From Prevotellaceae bacterium (GTDB lineage Bacteria > Bacteroidota > Bacteroidia > Bacteroidales > UBA932): a stretch of 34,042 nt of DNA. Position numbers and translations under genes: made by a program. Within the stretch, counting starts at the first letter, position 1; each line of letters opens with the position of its first letter. Shown here piece by piece: positions 1 through 8,289 of this stretch. Under the pieces are notes generated by a model that searched no databases, was not told where the DNA came from, and saw nothing but the letters and a program-made list of their open reading frames with translations. Location of the stretch: positions 1 to 34,042 of the forward strand of contig JAISBU010000019.1 of NCBI GenBank assembly GCA_031266015.1, in the 5' to 3' direction.

Positions 1-147
1 GCTCCCGCTAAGTCCCGCAGAGCCTGCCCCGAGCGTAGCCGAGGGGGACGACACTTTTATATCCGTTATATGTTATTTATTTCTTATCCCTTATTATATC
101 AATAGAACATGGACATCACAAAAAAAAAGATTTAGCAAAAAAAAATA

Positions 148-1905
148 CTACAAATCCTTGCTTTCCACAGGTTTTTTTGCTTTCCAAAGCGCAGCGGCAA
201 ACGAGTAGGCGTAGCTAAAGTTGGCCATCCACTCCTGCGTATGCGCAGCGCCCTTGCCGGCGCTGTGGCTTTTGATGAAGCTGCCGCTGCCGGAGAGGGT
301 CAGGCTGTGCTTTTTGTAGCCGTAGGCCAGCGATAGCCGCGCAACGTTGGACCGTCGGCCCCCCTGATCAGAGCTGGAGTGGATAAACGAGTACCCCAGC
401 GTTGCCTTTAGCTGCTTTTTGAGAAGGGATTTGGTGGACGAAAAATTATAGCCGTAGGAGGTGTTTTGGGCGTTGTCCACGCTGAGGTTGTTGTAGGAGA
501 GGTTGACGGCGTTGCTCCAGTCGAGGGGTGCGTAGCTAAGGCGGTAGCCCAGCGATACGCTGTGCATACCCGTAACGCTCTTGTCTACCTGCGTAAAGGT
601 GCTGTTCAGGGTGTTGGCGGCCTGGTTGCTGTAGGCGCCGTTGAGCGCATGCTTGCAGTCGCCCTCCCCGAAGCCGTAGGAGGCAGCGAGGCTGATGTTG
701 TCCGTTACCTGGGCGTACTTGATGGAGTCGTCCACAATCAGCTGGTTGGGCTGGCTGCTGGAGTTGAAGTTGGAGTAGCTGCCCGACAGGCTGAGCTGCT
801 GCAGGGGCGTGTAGGTGACGTTCAGGCTGCTGATGTAGCGCGTGCTGGTGGCGGCCTGCAGGTTGCTCAGGTTGTCGCGCTGCACGCCGACAGCGCCGGA
901 AAGCCCCAGCTTACCCTTTAGCAGGTTCAGCCCGCCGTTGGCCTGAATGTCCTCAAAATCGTTGGTCAGGTAGAGCGTACCCAGCGACTGGTAGCCGGGG
1001 TCAACGCGGTTGTAGGCTACGCCGAGGGAGAACAGCTCGGCTTGGAAGCCAAGCGAGGTGCGCAGCGCGTGGTGGTAGGACGACGAGGTGCGGGGCCGAA
1101 AGAAAGCCCCAAAGTTGTTGGCGTAGGTGTAGGTATCGAACTTTTTGTAGGGCTGGTTGACGTCGCTGGTGAGCGCGCTGAAGGCGTACTCCAGCTCAAA
1201 GGTGATGTGCTCGCCAACGGCGTGGCGCGTGTTCAACCCGACTACGGCATTCTCCTGCGGCGCAATGCCAAGGGCGGCCATTACGCTATCGTGAGCGCCT
1301 TTTTCGTCCCTTGCCTTAAAAATGATAATATCAGCGTTATGCTCCCTTGTGCCTAAGGTTACCATCCCGCCGTACCCCCAGCGCTCGTACTGCGGCTGCT
1401 CGTAGCTGGGCGACAGCGTGTCGCCCAGGGGGACGGACTTGTTGAAGCGCCCGTACACCGCCTTTCCGCCTATCCAAAAGTCGTCGGGCGCTACCTCAAC
1501 TCCGCCGCCCAAAAAGGTAACGCCCGAGAGCGTGTAGGTGGAGAACTGCATGCTGCGCCAGCCGATGTGGGCGGTAATGCGCTTGTAGCGGGGGCTTACG
1601 CCGTAGCGGGCAAAGGTGGGGTGGTTGAATGTTTTGTTCTCCGACATAATGCAGGCCGAAAAGGGCAGGTCCAGCACGCCGAGCACGTTGAGGTTAAGGC
1701 TGGCGTTGAGCACGTAGCTCCAGGGGTCTTTGCGGCTTTCGCTGCTGGCGCTGTACAGCGTATTGGTAAGCCCCACTCCGCCGGATACCGTGATGGGGTT
1801 GGCGGTTTTGATGCTTTCCAGATCCTGCCCCGCAGCGCTGCCCACGCTGCCCGCGCTCCACGCCAGCGCCGCGGTAAAGAGCAAGTATTTGAAGTTGCTG
1901 TTCAT
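148..1905 (-). CDS. Outer-membrane beta-barrel protein of a T9SS-type surface operon
   Basis: A 585-residue protein with an N-terminal signal peptide ending near residue 26 (SAAGQ). The body is rich in alternating Tyr/Ser/Asn/Leu strands of outer-membrane barrel type (for example LSLSGSYSNF and LAYGYKKHSLTLSGSGSF). I see no TonB plug motif and no T9SS sorting domain. It is the last gene of a minus-strand operon, starting 6 bp after the PorP/SprF-like gene ends, so the two are almost certainly co-transcribed. From context I infer that it sits in the outer membrane and takes part in anchoring or exporting the secreted fibre-like protein encoded first in the operon. No specific family name is recognised; an uncharacterised porin-like protein is the alternative. 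The ATG at 1905 gives a good signal peptide and was kept as the start. Confidence 0.75.
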   Translation of the reverse strand: MNSNFKYLLFTAALAWSAGSVGSAAGQDLESIKTANPITVSGGVGLTNTLYSASSESRKDPWSYVLNASLNLNVLGVLDLPFSACIMSENKTFNHPTFARYGVSPRYKRITAHIGWRSMQFSTYTLSGVTFLGGGVEVAPDDFWIGGKAVYGRFNKSVPLGDTLSPSYEQPQYERWGYGGMVTLGTREHNADIIIFKARDEKGAHDSVMAALGIAPQENAVVGLNTRHAVGEHITFELEYAFSALTSDVNQPYKKFDTYTYANNFGAFFRPRTSSSYHHALRTSLGFQAELFSLGVAYNRVDPGYQSLGTLYLTNDFEDIQANGGLNLLKGKLGLSGAVGVQRDNLSNLQAATSTRYISSLNVTYTPLQQLSLSGSYSNFNSSSQPNQLIVDDSIKYAQVTDNISLAASYGFGEGDCKHALNGAYSNQAANTLNSTFTQVDKSVTGMHSVSLGYRLSYAPLDWSNAVNLSYNNLSVDNAQNTSYGYNFSSTKSLLKKQLKATLGYSFIHSSSDQGGRRSNVARLSLAYGYKKHSLTLSGSGSFIKSHSAGKGAAHTQEWMANFSYAYSFAAALWKAKKPVESKDL

Positions 1906-1911
1906 ATCTTG

Positions 1912-3354
1912 CTACTGCTTGCTTTTTTTCTTTAGCGCCCACACGTTGCCTACCATGTATCTGTCGAGGTTGTCGAGCTGCTGTAGGCGGCGAAACTCCC
2001 GCTGCGCTTCGGGAAAGGTGTCCACCTTTTTGCTGTACACGTAGCATGTTCCGTCGGCCTCCTCAAAAATCTCAGTGGGCAGCTGCAGCTGGCTTGCCAG
2101 CATGGCTTGGTAGCGCTCTGCGTAGCTGCGGTGCAGGTAGTAGCCCACCACCACGTAGTAGGCAGCAGCGTTGGGCGCGGTATCGACTTGTGCCGGAGTA
2201 AGGGATAGCGCGGAGTCGGTAACCACCTGCTCCGCCGGAATGTTGCTCACGGCAGCTTGCGCCGCAAGCGCCATTTGCCGTAAGCTCTCAAGTTCGCGCT
2301 CCAGCGAATCTGCCTTAGCCTGCTGCTGCTCCACCTGGCGCCGGCTGACTTCCTGCGCCTGCGCCACGCGCTCGATGTGCTCAAAGTTCTCCTGGTTCAT
2401 GCGGCGCAGCTCCTCAATATCCCTTGGCGATACCTTACTTGGCCTGGGCTGCGCGGGCTGCCCTATGCGCACCCCCAGCGACACCTGCTGCGTAAGCCCT
2501 GTGTAGCCTCTTACGCCGGCTTGCGCCATCTCTGCGGTGTAGCCAATGCTCACCCTGTCGTACAGCCAAAGGCTGGCGCCTGCCGAGAAGGCGTTGTCCC
2601 ACGTGTAGCCGCCGTAGAGGCTTGCTCCGTAGGGCAGGTAGGAGAAGCTCAGGCGCAGCGTAGGCTCAACGGGTAGCCCCTGCTGCGAGTAGAGGTAGAG
2701 CAGCGCGCCGGCTTCAAAATTTTCTGCGAATACTTTGCGGTAGCGAGCGTTGAGGGCAAAGGTGCGAATGGCGCTGTAGGCGCTGCTGCGCTCGGTGGTG
2801 TAGCTCCGGTAGCTGTAGGTGTTGTCGAGCAGGTCGTACGCAGCAAAACCCACCTCCCATGAGTCGGCGAAGCTGTACAGCAGCCCCATGTTGACGTTAA
2901 AGAGCATTTTGTGCTCAACGCCGGTCATAATGGCGCTCTCGAAGGGGTTTTCGGCGACTATGCGGTCAAAGTTGATACGGTTTTGCGTAAGCCCTATCGA
3001 CACGGCAGGGCTGAGGCGCTGCCGCCGGCTGAGCTGAAAGGTGTAGCGGTAGGTGATGTAGCCGCCGGTGTTGACAATCACGTTGCTCTCCTCGTTAAAT
3101 AGCGCAACCCCCACTCCCGCCTTGCGCGGCGCCAGGCTGTGCTCCAAAAACAGGTACTGCTGCTGCGGCGCGCCCGGCATACCAACCCACTGCGTACGCA
3201 CCTGAAGCGAGGCAAAGGTGTACTCCTGCATACCTGCATAGGCAGGGTTGAGCAGGTAGCCCGATGTGTGGCTCTGGTTGAGCGCCACGTCGGGGTTACC
3301 GGCAAAGGTCGGCGCAGGCAGCAGAAAAAGCAGAAAGTAAAAGGCTCGCTTCAT
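1912..3354 (-). CDS. PorP/SprF family T9SS membrane protein with C-terminal SPOR-like region
   Basis: A 480-residue protein with a signal peptide (cleavage near TFAGNP). The first ~290 residues match the PorP/SprF family: an early NPDVALNQSHTSGYLLNPAY-type segment, repeated barrel strands, and the typical ending VSLGVRIG. PorP/SprF proteins are outer-membrane partners of the type IX secretion system and usually sit beside genes for secreted surface fibres or adhesins, as here. Residues ~305-365 form a Glu/Gln-rich probable coiled coil. The last ~80 residues (YYVVVGYYLHRSYAERYQ onward, with Tyr/Phe-rich strands) resemble a SPOR-type peptidoglycan-binding fold, which suggests anchoring of the barrel to the cell wall. 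The gene lies between the tail-collar-like gene (71 bp upstream) and the barrel gene (6 bp downstream). Confidence 0.85.
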   Translation of the reverse strand: MKRAFYFLLFLLPAPTFAGNPDVALNQSHTSGYLLNPAYAGMQEYTFASLQVRTQWVGMPGAPQQQYLFLEHSLAPRKAGVGVALFNEESNVIVNTGGYITYRYTFQLSRRQRLSPAVSIGLTQNRINFDRIVAENPFESAIMTGVEHKMLFNVNMGLLYSFADSWEVGFAAYDLLDNTYSYRSYTTERSSAYSAIRTFALNARYRKVFAENFEAGALLYLYSQQGLPVEPTLRLSFSYLPYGASLYGGYTWDNAFSAGASLWLYDRVSIGYTAEMAQAGVRGYTGLTQQVSLGVRIGQPAQPRPSKVSPRDIEELRRMNQENFEHIERVAQAQEVSRRQVEQQQAKADSLERELESLRQMALAAQAAVSNIPAEQVVTDSALSLTPAQVDTAPNAAAYYVVVGYYLHRSYAERYQAMLASQLQLPTEIFEEADGTCYVYSKKVDTFPEAQREFRRLQQLDNLDRYMVGNVWALKKKSKQ

Positions 3355-3424
3355 AGCAGGAAAGTGAATTGTACGTAAAAATTTAATATGGAACTATATT
3401 ACTATACTACAACGTAAAGAAAAT

Positions 3425-4594
3425 TTATTTGATTCTCATAATAAATATAACCGCATAGTACGGCGGCAGGTTAATGTGCGGATTACCTAAACCTGCCGTA
3501 GATGTTTGGTTGCCCTGATTATCATCATTACAAATGTTTGCTCGCCCTGAATTATCGGATTTCCATTGACCGGCAACAGCCGGCTTAATATTATTAAAGG
3601 TGTGGGTATGAGGCGGCATTTCGCCAACGCTCAGCTTATGCTGCCACTTACCTCGTGGAGTATTGCCGTCTTGCGTTTCGTCGGCGCCTACCCTGTAGTT
3701 AGGATTAGAGCTTCCATCTGTTTGATAGGATGGGTTGATATGGCTTGCCAAAGTAGGCGCGCTGCTGCTTTGAACGCCGGCAATTGCGCCGACAATAAAT
3801 CGCCCGCGTAAGTCAGGAGTGCCGTTAGCGCCGTTGCAAATAGCCCAGCCATCTACCGATTCCCCCGGCAGGCCTTTGCCCGTGCCATCAAAGCTTCCGA
3901 CGCTCCCATGCCACATTGTAATGCTACCGATTGGGGTGATGCCATATCCCCGCGTAGCGTTAACCACTTCGGCAGCTATCGTGCTGCTTCCTGCGCTAAT
4001 TTTACCGTTAACAACCAGGGAGTCATTTACGGTTAGTGATTTTTGCAGCGTTGTGCTGCCGGTTACCTGTAAACTCTGCCTTACAATGGCATTGCCGCCT
4101 ACCTGCAGATTTTGCTCAACAACGGCGCTGCCTGCCACCGTATCGCTACCCCTCACCTTCAAATTTTGACGGACTAATACGCTACCGCCTACGTCCAGCT
4201 TGGCTTTTGCCGCTTCGTCGGCAGGCAGCCCAAGCCCCATGCTAAGCTCATTCACGGCGGCGTCCTGCGGGCGAATGTCCCTAAAGCCATTCTCGTGCCG
4301 GACGGCGCCAAGCGGAGTTGCCGTAACCCACTCCCCTTTTTTGCCGTCGTAGCAGTACAGCTGCTTTTCGTTGCGGTCAAACACCAGCATGCCGTCGCTC
4401 ACGCGGTTTTTTACCTGCTGCCGAGCGCCGGCGTCTAAGTGAGGCAGCAGCACGCCAACGCTGCTGCCCTGTCCGCTGTACCGTATGTCCAGCAGGGCTG
4501 TGCTATCGGGGGTGGTGGTGTTTACTCCCACCTGCGCTGCTGCGCCAAAGCCAAAGCTACTTAAAAGCAACGCTAATAAAAGGATGTGCTTCAT
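3425..4594 (-). CDS. Secreted phage-tail-fibre/collar-like surface protein
   Basis: About 389 residues, first gene of the three-gene minus-strand operon. I placed the start at the ATG at 4594 because the longer frame opens with GTG two codons earlier; the ATG gives a clean signal peptide (MKHILLLALLLSS). After it comes VGVNTTTPDSTALLDI, a segment common at the start of Bacteroidota cell-surface fibre proteins. Residues ~130-205 are short V/L/N-rich repeats (VLVRQNLKV, VVEQNLQVGG, IVRQSLQV, TLQKSLTV) like trimeric beta-helical phage tail fibres. The C-terminal ~170 residues look like a phage tail-collar domain: GWAICNGANGTPDLRGRFIVG, HTHTFNN, and the final LPPYYAVIFIMRI. There is no T9SS C-terminal domain. 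With PorP/SprF next door it is probably exported as a surface fibre or appendage; this is inference. Confidence 0.8.
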   Translation of the reverse strand: MKHILLLALLLSSFGFGAAAQVGVNTTTPDSTALLDIRYSGQGSSVGVLLPHLDAGARQQVKNRVSDGMLVFDRNEKQLYCYDGKKGEWVTATPLGAVRHENGFRDIRPQDAAVNELSMGLGLPADEAAKAKLDVGGSVLVRQNLKVRGSDTVAGSAVVEQNLQVGGNAIVRQSLQVTGSTTLQKSLTVNDSLVVNGKISAGSSTIAAEVVNATRGYGITPIGSITMWHGSVGSFDGTGKGLPGESVDGWAICNGANGTPDLRGRFIVGAIAGVQSSSAPTLASHINPSYQTDGSSNPNYRVGADETQDGNTPRGKWQHKLSVGEMPPHTHTFNNIKPAVAGQWKSDNSGRANICNDDNQGNQTSTAGLGNPHINLPPYYAVIFIMRIK

Positions 4595-4666
4595 TTGCAC
4601 AAAATGTTAAGTCTGTAAGATAATCTTTTTATTTTTTTTGTTGTATTCTTTTGAGCGGTAAAGGTA

Positions 4667-4674
4667 CAAAAATA
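4667..4674 (-). promoter_or_regulatory. Possible -7 box for the surface operon
   Basis: On the minus strand this reads TATTTTTG, matching the Bacteroidota -7 consensus TAnnTTTG, about 70 bp upstream of the ATG at 4594. I do not see a TTTG -33 element at the usual spacing, so this is only a candidate. Confidence 0.3.
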
Positions 4675-4835
4675 TACCCAAGCATAGCTAAGGAATATTG
4701 TTATTTTTTCGTATTTTCCCGCCTCTTGTGTTGGGTTATAACAGCATCATCACATGCGCGCTCATGTAATTATTGCTAACTGTTACAGTATCATGATAAT
4801 ACTGCATTGTCGAAGTCAGGACAAAACCTCTTGAT

Positions 4836-4854
4836 TACGCCCTTTCGGGGCGTA
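4836..4854. other. Short perfect hairpin between divergent operons
   Basis: TACGCCC and GGGCGTA flank a 5-base loop. It lies in the gap between the divergent surface and metal-uptake operons and is not followed by a T-run, so it does not look like a terminator. The rest of the 4601-4938 gap is AT-rich and holds only the promoter and operator candidates listed separately. Confidence 0.35.
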
Positions 4855-4875
4855 CATGGACATTTTGGATTTTTT

Positions 4876-4892
4876 TTGCAACGCTGTTGCAA
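4876..4892. promoter_or_regulatory. Palindromic operator candidate for the Fur/Zur-type repressor
   Basis: A perfect inverted repeat, TTGCAAC-GCT-GTTGCAA, lies 46 bp upstream of the Fur-family start codon and overlaps the -33 element of its promoter. Fur-family repressors bind dyad-symmetric boxes and commonly autoregulate, so this is the best operator candidate. I cannot confirm that the sequence matches a known box for this family. Confidence 0.55.
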
Positions 4893-4916
4893 TATCAAAT
4901 TATTATTGTAACTTTG
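4887..4916 (+). promoter_or_regulatory. Promoter of the Fur-TonB receptor-DUF4625 operon
   Basis: TTG (4887-4889) is followed after 19 bp by TAACTTTG (4909-4916). This fits the Bacteroidota promoter layout TTTG-N19-21-TAnnTTTG. The start codon at 4939 lies 22 bp downstream of the -7 box. Confidence 0.6.
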
Positions 4917-4938
4917 TGGCATTAATAGCAGCATTATT

Positions 4939-5331
4939 ATGGAAAAGCAAAAACGAAATACGAAAACCAAAAAAATGGTGATGGACATCCTGCACCACGA
5001 AGCGGGGGCGCTTTGCCACGCCGACATCGTGCAGCGGCTGTCCGGCGAAAAAGTTGACCGCGTTACCGTGTACCGCATCCTGCAAAGCTTCTTCGACGAA
5101 GGCGTAGTCCACAAAATACCGGCCGAAAACGGGAAAACGTACTACGCCCTCTGCCGGGGCTGCTCGGCCGGGCAGCACGCCGACGACCATGCGCACTTTT
5201 ACTGTGTCGTCTGCAAAACGGTCTCGTGCCTCGAAGCGGTTGGGCAGCCTCCGGCGCTGCCGCAGGGATACAGCGCGCTGGAAGTTTCATGGTTTGTTTC
5301 CGGCTACTGCCCCAGCTGCCAACCTGTATAG
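4939..5331 (+). CDS. Fur family metal-responsive repressor, probably Zur-like
   Basis: 130 residues, the normal size for the family. Residues ~10-65 are the winged helix (HADIVQRL, VTVYRILQSFFDEGVVHKI). Residues ~80-92 hold the metal-binding segment with H80, H84, H86 and C89-x-x-C92. A second CxxC is at C124/C127 near the C-terminus, giving the four-cysteine structural zinc site. The gene heads an operon with a TonB-dependent receptor (24 bp downstream) and a His/Asp-rich DUF4625 lipoprotein. That context suggests control of zinc (or another divalent metal) import, with metal-loaded protein repressing its own operon through the palindrome at 4876-4892. Fur (iron) or Per-like function cannot be excluded from sequence. 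The ATG is 22 bp from the -7 box; no Shine-Dalgarno is seen. Confidence 0.88.
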   Translation: MEKQKRNTKTKKMVMDILHHEAGALCHADIVQRLSGEKVDRVTVYRILQSFFDEGVVHKIPAENGKTYYALCRGCSAGQHADDHAHFYCVVCKTVSCLEAVGQPPALPQGYSALEVSWFVSGYCPSCQPV

Positions 5332-5355
5332 GCGCACTTTATCCCAACTTGGGTT

Positions 5356-7494
5356 ATGAAAAAGCTACTTTTGGTATTCGCCCTCTACGCTACCGCGCTG
5401 TCGGGCTTTGCGCAGAAGCCCGACAGCGCGGCGCAAGCCTACAAGCTCGACGAGGTTATCGTAACCGGCAGCGCTGCAGCTGCCAAGCAACGGCTGCAAC
5501 CGCTCACAGTACTTCACGCCCCCAAAGAGTACGTACTGGAGAACCGCAGCAGCAGCCTGATGAACACGCTGGAGAAGCTGCCGGGCGTTAGCGCGTTTCA
5601 GGTGGGGCAAGGGTTTTCAAAGCCCGTAATTCGCGGTCTGGGATTCAACCGGCTGGTGGTAGCCGAAAACGGCATCAAGCAGCAGGGGCAGCAGTGGGGC
5701 GCCGACCACGGCTTGGAGATTGACCAGTACGGCGTGGAGCAGGTGGAGATTATAAAAGGGCCGGCGTCGCTGCAGTACGGCTCGGACGCCATTGCAGGCG
5801 TTATTGCCATTACCTCGCACACATGGCGCAACAGCGACGGGCTTACCGGCGCTGTGCTGCTCAACGGCAACAGCAGCAACCGGCTGCTGGGCGGCTCGGG
5901 CAACGTTCACTACCAAAAAAACGGCAAGTTTGTAGAGGCGCGGGCAACCTACCAGAATTTTGAGAGCTACCGCATTCCGGCAAAATCGTTTACCTACCTC
6001 ACCTACACCTACCCTGTCCACAACGGCGTACTCAAGAACACGGCGGGGCGCGAGGCCGACGCCTCGGTGCAGGCGGGATTACGCGCCGACGGCTACGAGG
6101 CGTCTGTGCTGGTGAGCAACGTGTACGCCAAAACGGGTTTTTTTGCCGGCGCAAGTGGGCTGCCCTTCCTCATCAACATGGAGGACAACGGCAGGTACAG
6201 GGACATTGGCCTGCCCTACCACAGCGCAAACCACCTGAAAACCGTGCTCAACCAAAGCCTCAGCCTCGGCAACCGGAGCAAGCTCATCCTCGACCTGAGC
6301 TACCAGCACAACCTCCGGCAGGAGTACTCGCCGCCGCATACGCACGGCTTTGGCGCTGTGCCCGAGGGCAACCTTGAGCTGGAAACGAGGCTGCAAGCCA
6401 TCGGCATGAACGCCGCATGGGAAAGCAGAAGCCCTGCCGGCAGCACATTTCGCGCGGGGCTTAACGCCGAGTACCAGCGCAACCGCGTGGGCGGCTACAT
6501 GTTCCTGCTTCCCGAGTTTGAGCAGCTCGCGGTTGGCGCTTTTGCCGTCAACCGCTTCTACTTTTCCGACGCGCTGACAGCCACAGCCGGCCTGCGCTAC
6601 GATGTCGGGGGTATGCACATTCACCGGTACGGGGGGCGTGAAGGCTACTTTTCTGTGCCCGAGCTGCAAAAGCGCGACGGCAGCGCAAGCTTCATGGCCG
6701 GCGTGGCTTACCATCCGCACCGCGCGTGGGACTTCAAAGTGAACGTTGGCAAGAGCTTTCGCCTGCCCAACGTGAATGAGTACGCCTCAAACGGCATTTC
6801 GCACACCATGATGCGCTACGAGCTGGGCGACAGCGCGCTCAGCGCCGAAACATCGTACCAGATTGACGTACACGCCGATTTCGGCAAGCGGTGGAGCAAC
6901 GCCTTTGTCAGCAGCCTGACGGCGTCGGTGAGCGCGTTTGGCAGCTACTTCCCCAACTTCATCTTTTTAAATCCTACCGGCGAATTTTCGCTCCTGCCCG
7001 AAGCCGGACAGACGTACAGGTATATGCAGTCAAAAGCCTCGCGCTTTGGCGGAGAGGTGGAGGCCGCCGTTGACTTTGCGCGAATTTTCAGGGTTACTGC
7101 GGCGGCGGAGTACGTCTATGCCGTCGATATGGAAAGCGGCTTTCCGATTGCCTTTACGCCGCCGCTAAGCCTCACCGGCGAGGCGATCGTACGGTGGAGC
7201 AAGCTGCTGCTCTTTGTAAACAACCGCGCGGCGCTAACCTGCCGCTACGCTGCCTACCAGCGCCGCGTGGCGCGCAACGAGCTCGCAACGCCGGGCTACC
7301 ACCTGCTCGACGCTTCGGTTACCCTGGGAGTACCCGTGCGCTCGGGCGGTCGATGCGTAGTGCAGCTCGTGCTGCAGGTGCAAAACATTTTTGACACGAA
7401 GTACTACAAACACCTGAGCTTCTACCGGCGGCTCGACTTACCCGAAATTGGCCGCAACTTCTTGCTATCTGTACAAATTCCAATAAATTCTTAG
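5356..7494 (+). CDS. TonB-dependent outer-membrane receptor, probable zinc/metal importer
   Basis: 712 residues. A signal peptide ends near SGFAQ, followed by a TonB box (LDEVIVTG), a plug domain (~45-165; IKGPASLQYGSDAIAGVI is the classic plug end) and a 22-strand-type barrel to the C-terminus. No CarboxypepD-like N-terminal domain is present, so this is the short SusC-unrelated type used for metals, haem or vitamins. A His-rich extracellular loop (PPHTHGF, residues ~325-331) is of the kind seen in zinc receptors of the ZnuD type. The gene follows the Fur/Zur-type repressor by 24 bp and precedes a His-rich lipoprotein, so zinc uptake is the leading inference; copper or iron are alternatives. 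The stop codon is directly followed by the lipoprotein leader. Confidence 0.9.
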   Translation: MKKLLLVFALYATALSGFAQKPDSAAQAYKLDEVIVTGSAAAAKQRLQPLTVLHAPKEYVLENRSSSLMNTLEKLPGVSAFQVGQGFSKPVIRGLGFNRLVVAENGIKQQGQQWGADHGLEIDQYGVEQVEIIKGPASLQYGSDAIAGVIAITSHTWRNSDGLTGAVLLNGNSSNRLLGGSGNVHYQKNGKFVEARATYQNFESYRIPAKSFTYLTYTYPVHNGVLKNTAGREADASVQAGLRADGYEASVLVSNVYAKTGFFAGASGLPFLINMEDNGRYRDIGLPYHSANHLKTVLNQSLSLGNRSKLILDLSYQHNLRQEYSPPHTHGFGAVPEGNLELETRLQAIGMNAAWESRSPAGSTFRAGLNAEYQRNRVGGYMFLLPEFEQLAVGAFAVNRFYFSDALTATAGLRYDVGGMHIHRYGGREGYFSVPELQKRDGSASFMAGVAYHPHRAWDFKVNVGKSFRLPNVNEYASNGISHTMMRYELGDSALSAETSYQIDVHADFGKRWSNAFVSSLTASVSAFGSYFPNFIFLNPTGEFSLLPEAGQTYRYMQSKASRFGGEVEAAVDFARIFRVTAAAEYVYAVDMESGFPIAFTPPLSLTGEAIVRWSKLLLFVNNRAALTCRYAAYQRRVARNELATPGYHLLDASVTLGVPVRSGGRCVVQLVLQVQNIFDTKYYKHLSFYRRLDLPEIGRNFLLSVQIPINS

Positions 7495-7553
7495 TGTTTA
7501 ATTTTTCTAAAACAAAAAAAATGATGAAAAAAACGATGAAAAATGTTCTAACG

Positions 7554-8060
7554 ATGAAAACAGTAAAAAAAACTTGTTGCCATGCCGCTCTTTTGGCAGG
7601 CTTGGCGTTTTTTGCCGCAGCTTGCGGCGATAAGGACGAGGAAAAAGACGTTAAAGGGCCGGAAATTACGCTGGCAGAGCCGGAAATAGACGAGGAGTTT
7701 GCGGCAGGCAGCAAAAGCGGCGTCCACATGAAGTTTGACCTTGCCGACCCGTCGGGGCTTAACTGGGTTAAGATAGACATACATAGCAACAGCGGCGAAG
7801 GACATTCCCACTCAAGCCTGCTCAAGGCGGCGACAACAGATTGGAGCTACCAAGAAACGTACGATGGTGCGAAAGGGTTGAAGAACCACCACGCCCACAT
7901 CCACAGCGACTCCATTCCGGCCGATGCAACCCTTGGCGAATACCACCTCGGTATTTCGGCTACCGATGTGCACGGGAACGAAACAACGGTTTACCGCACT
8001 TTCGTCATAGTAGACCATCTGGACGATGACCACGACGACCATGATGACCACGATGACTGA
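7554..8060 (+). CDS. DUF4625-type His/Asp-rich lipoprotein of the metal-uptake operon
   Basis: 168 residues from the chosen ATG at 7554. Other in-frame starts are ATG 7521 and GTG 7494, the latter overlapping the receptor stop; the later ATG gives the best lipoprotein signal (MKTVKKTCCHAALLAGLAF, then lipobox AAAC at 7617-7628). The mature part has an Ig-like DUF4625 core (GPEITLAEPEID, SGVHMKFDLADPSGLNWVKI, LGEYHLGISATDVHGNETTVYRTFVI). It ends in the tail DDDHDDHDDHDD, and other His clusters (GEGHSHSS, NHHAHIHSD) suggest binding of divalent metal. Together with the repressor and receptor it probably captures zinc at the cell surface or in the periplasm. The 3' end lies in a 13-bp tandem duplication that seems to have shortened the tail (see findings). 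Confidence 0.8.
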   Translation: MKTVKKTCCHAALLAGLAFFAAACGDKDEEKDVKGPEITLAEPEIDEEFAAGSKSGVHMKFDLADPSGLNWVKIDIHSNSGEGHSHSSLLKAATTDWSYQETYDGAKGLKNHHAHIHSDSIPADATLGEYHLGISATDVHGNETTVYRTFVIVDHLDDDHDDHDDHDD

Positions 8061-8073
8061 CCACGATGACTGA
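8048..8073 (+). repeat. 13-bp tandem duplication at the end of the DUF4625 gene
   Basis: CCACGATGACTGA occurs twice in a row (8048-8060 and 8061-8073). The stop codon is the last three bases of the first copy. The sequence after the second copy encodes His-Asp-His-Glu-Asp-Glu-stop (to 8095) in the frame that would be used if both copies were absent. Confidence 0.75.
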
Positions 8074-8173
8074 CCACGACCACGAAGACGAGTAAATCCT
8101 GAATTTCACCATACAAAAACGTAGGCTTTGGAATTTATACAGATTGGATTCAGGATTACTCGCTTCACTTGCT

Positions 8174-8215
8174 CATAACCGCATGATGCTACGCTTCATG
8201 CGGTTATGTGTTTTT
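8174..8215 (+). terminator. Rho-independent terminator of the metal-uptake operon
   Basis: A perfect 13-bp stem (CATAACCGCATGA, 8174-8186, with TCATGCGGTTATG, 8196-8208) has a 9-base loop and is followed by TG and five Ts. It lies about 115 bp after the lipoprotein stop. A weaker 10-bp inverted repeat (8095-8104 with 8148-8157) lies between. Confidence 0.75.
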
Positions 8216-8223
8216 GTGGCCGT

Positions 8224-8259
8224 AATTGTCGCGAAAAAACATGTTTTTCGCGACAAAAT
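8224..8259. repeat. 36-bp palindromic element, copy 1
   Basis: Arms TTGTCGCGAAAAA and TTTTTCGCGACAA (13 bp each) around ACATG. The same 36 bases occur at 13977-14012 and 14355-14390, all in the same orientation. This copy lies 3' of two convergent genes, between the terminator and the end of the large surface-protein gene, so it is not a promoter operator here. It may help terminate the minus-strand transcript. Confidence 0.8.
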
Positions 8260-8289
8260 GTAAACTTGCTCTTTGGTGTGGGAGCGCTT

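Noticed and set aside
1..147. G+C-rich hairpin-like sequence CCCCGAGCGTAGCCGAGGGG near the left edge
   Set aside because: It resembles common REP-type sequence, but only one copy is visible and the context is cut by the window edge, so it is not listed as a feature.
4736..4804. Small dyads GTTATAAC and CAGTAT-ATACTG upstream of the Fur-family gene as metal boxes
   Set aside because: They are short, lie far from the promoter and are expected by chance in AT-rich sequence; the 17-bp dyad at 4876 is the better candidate.
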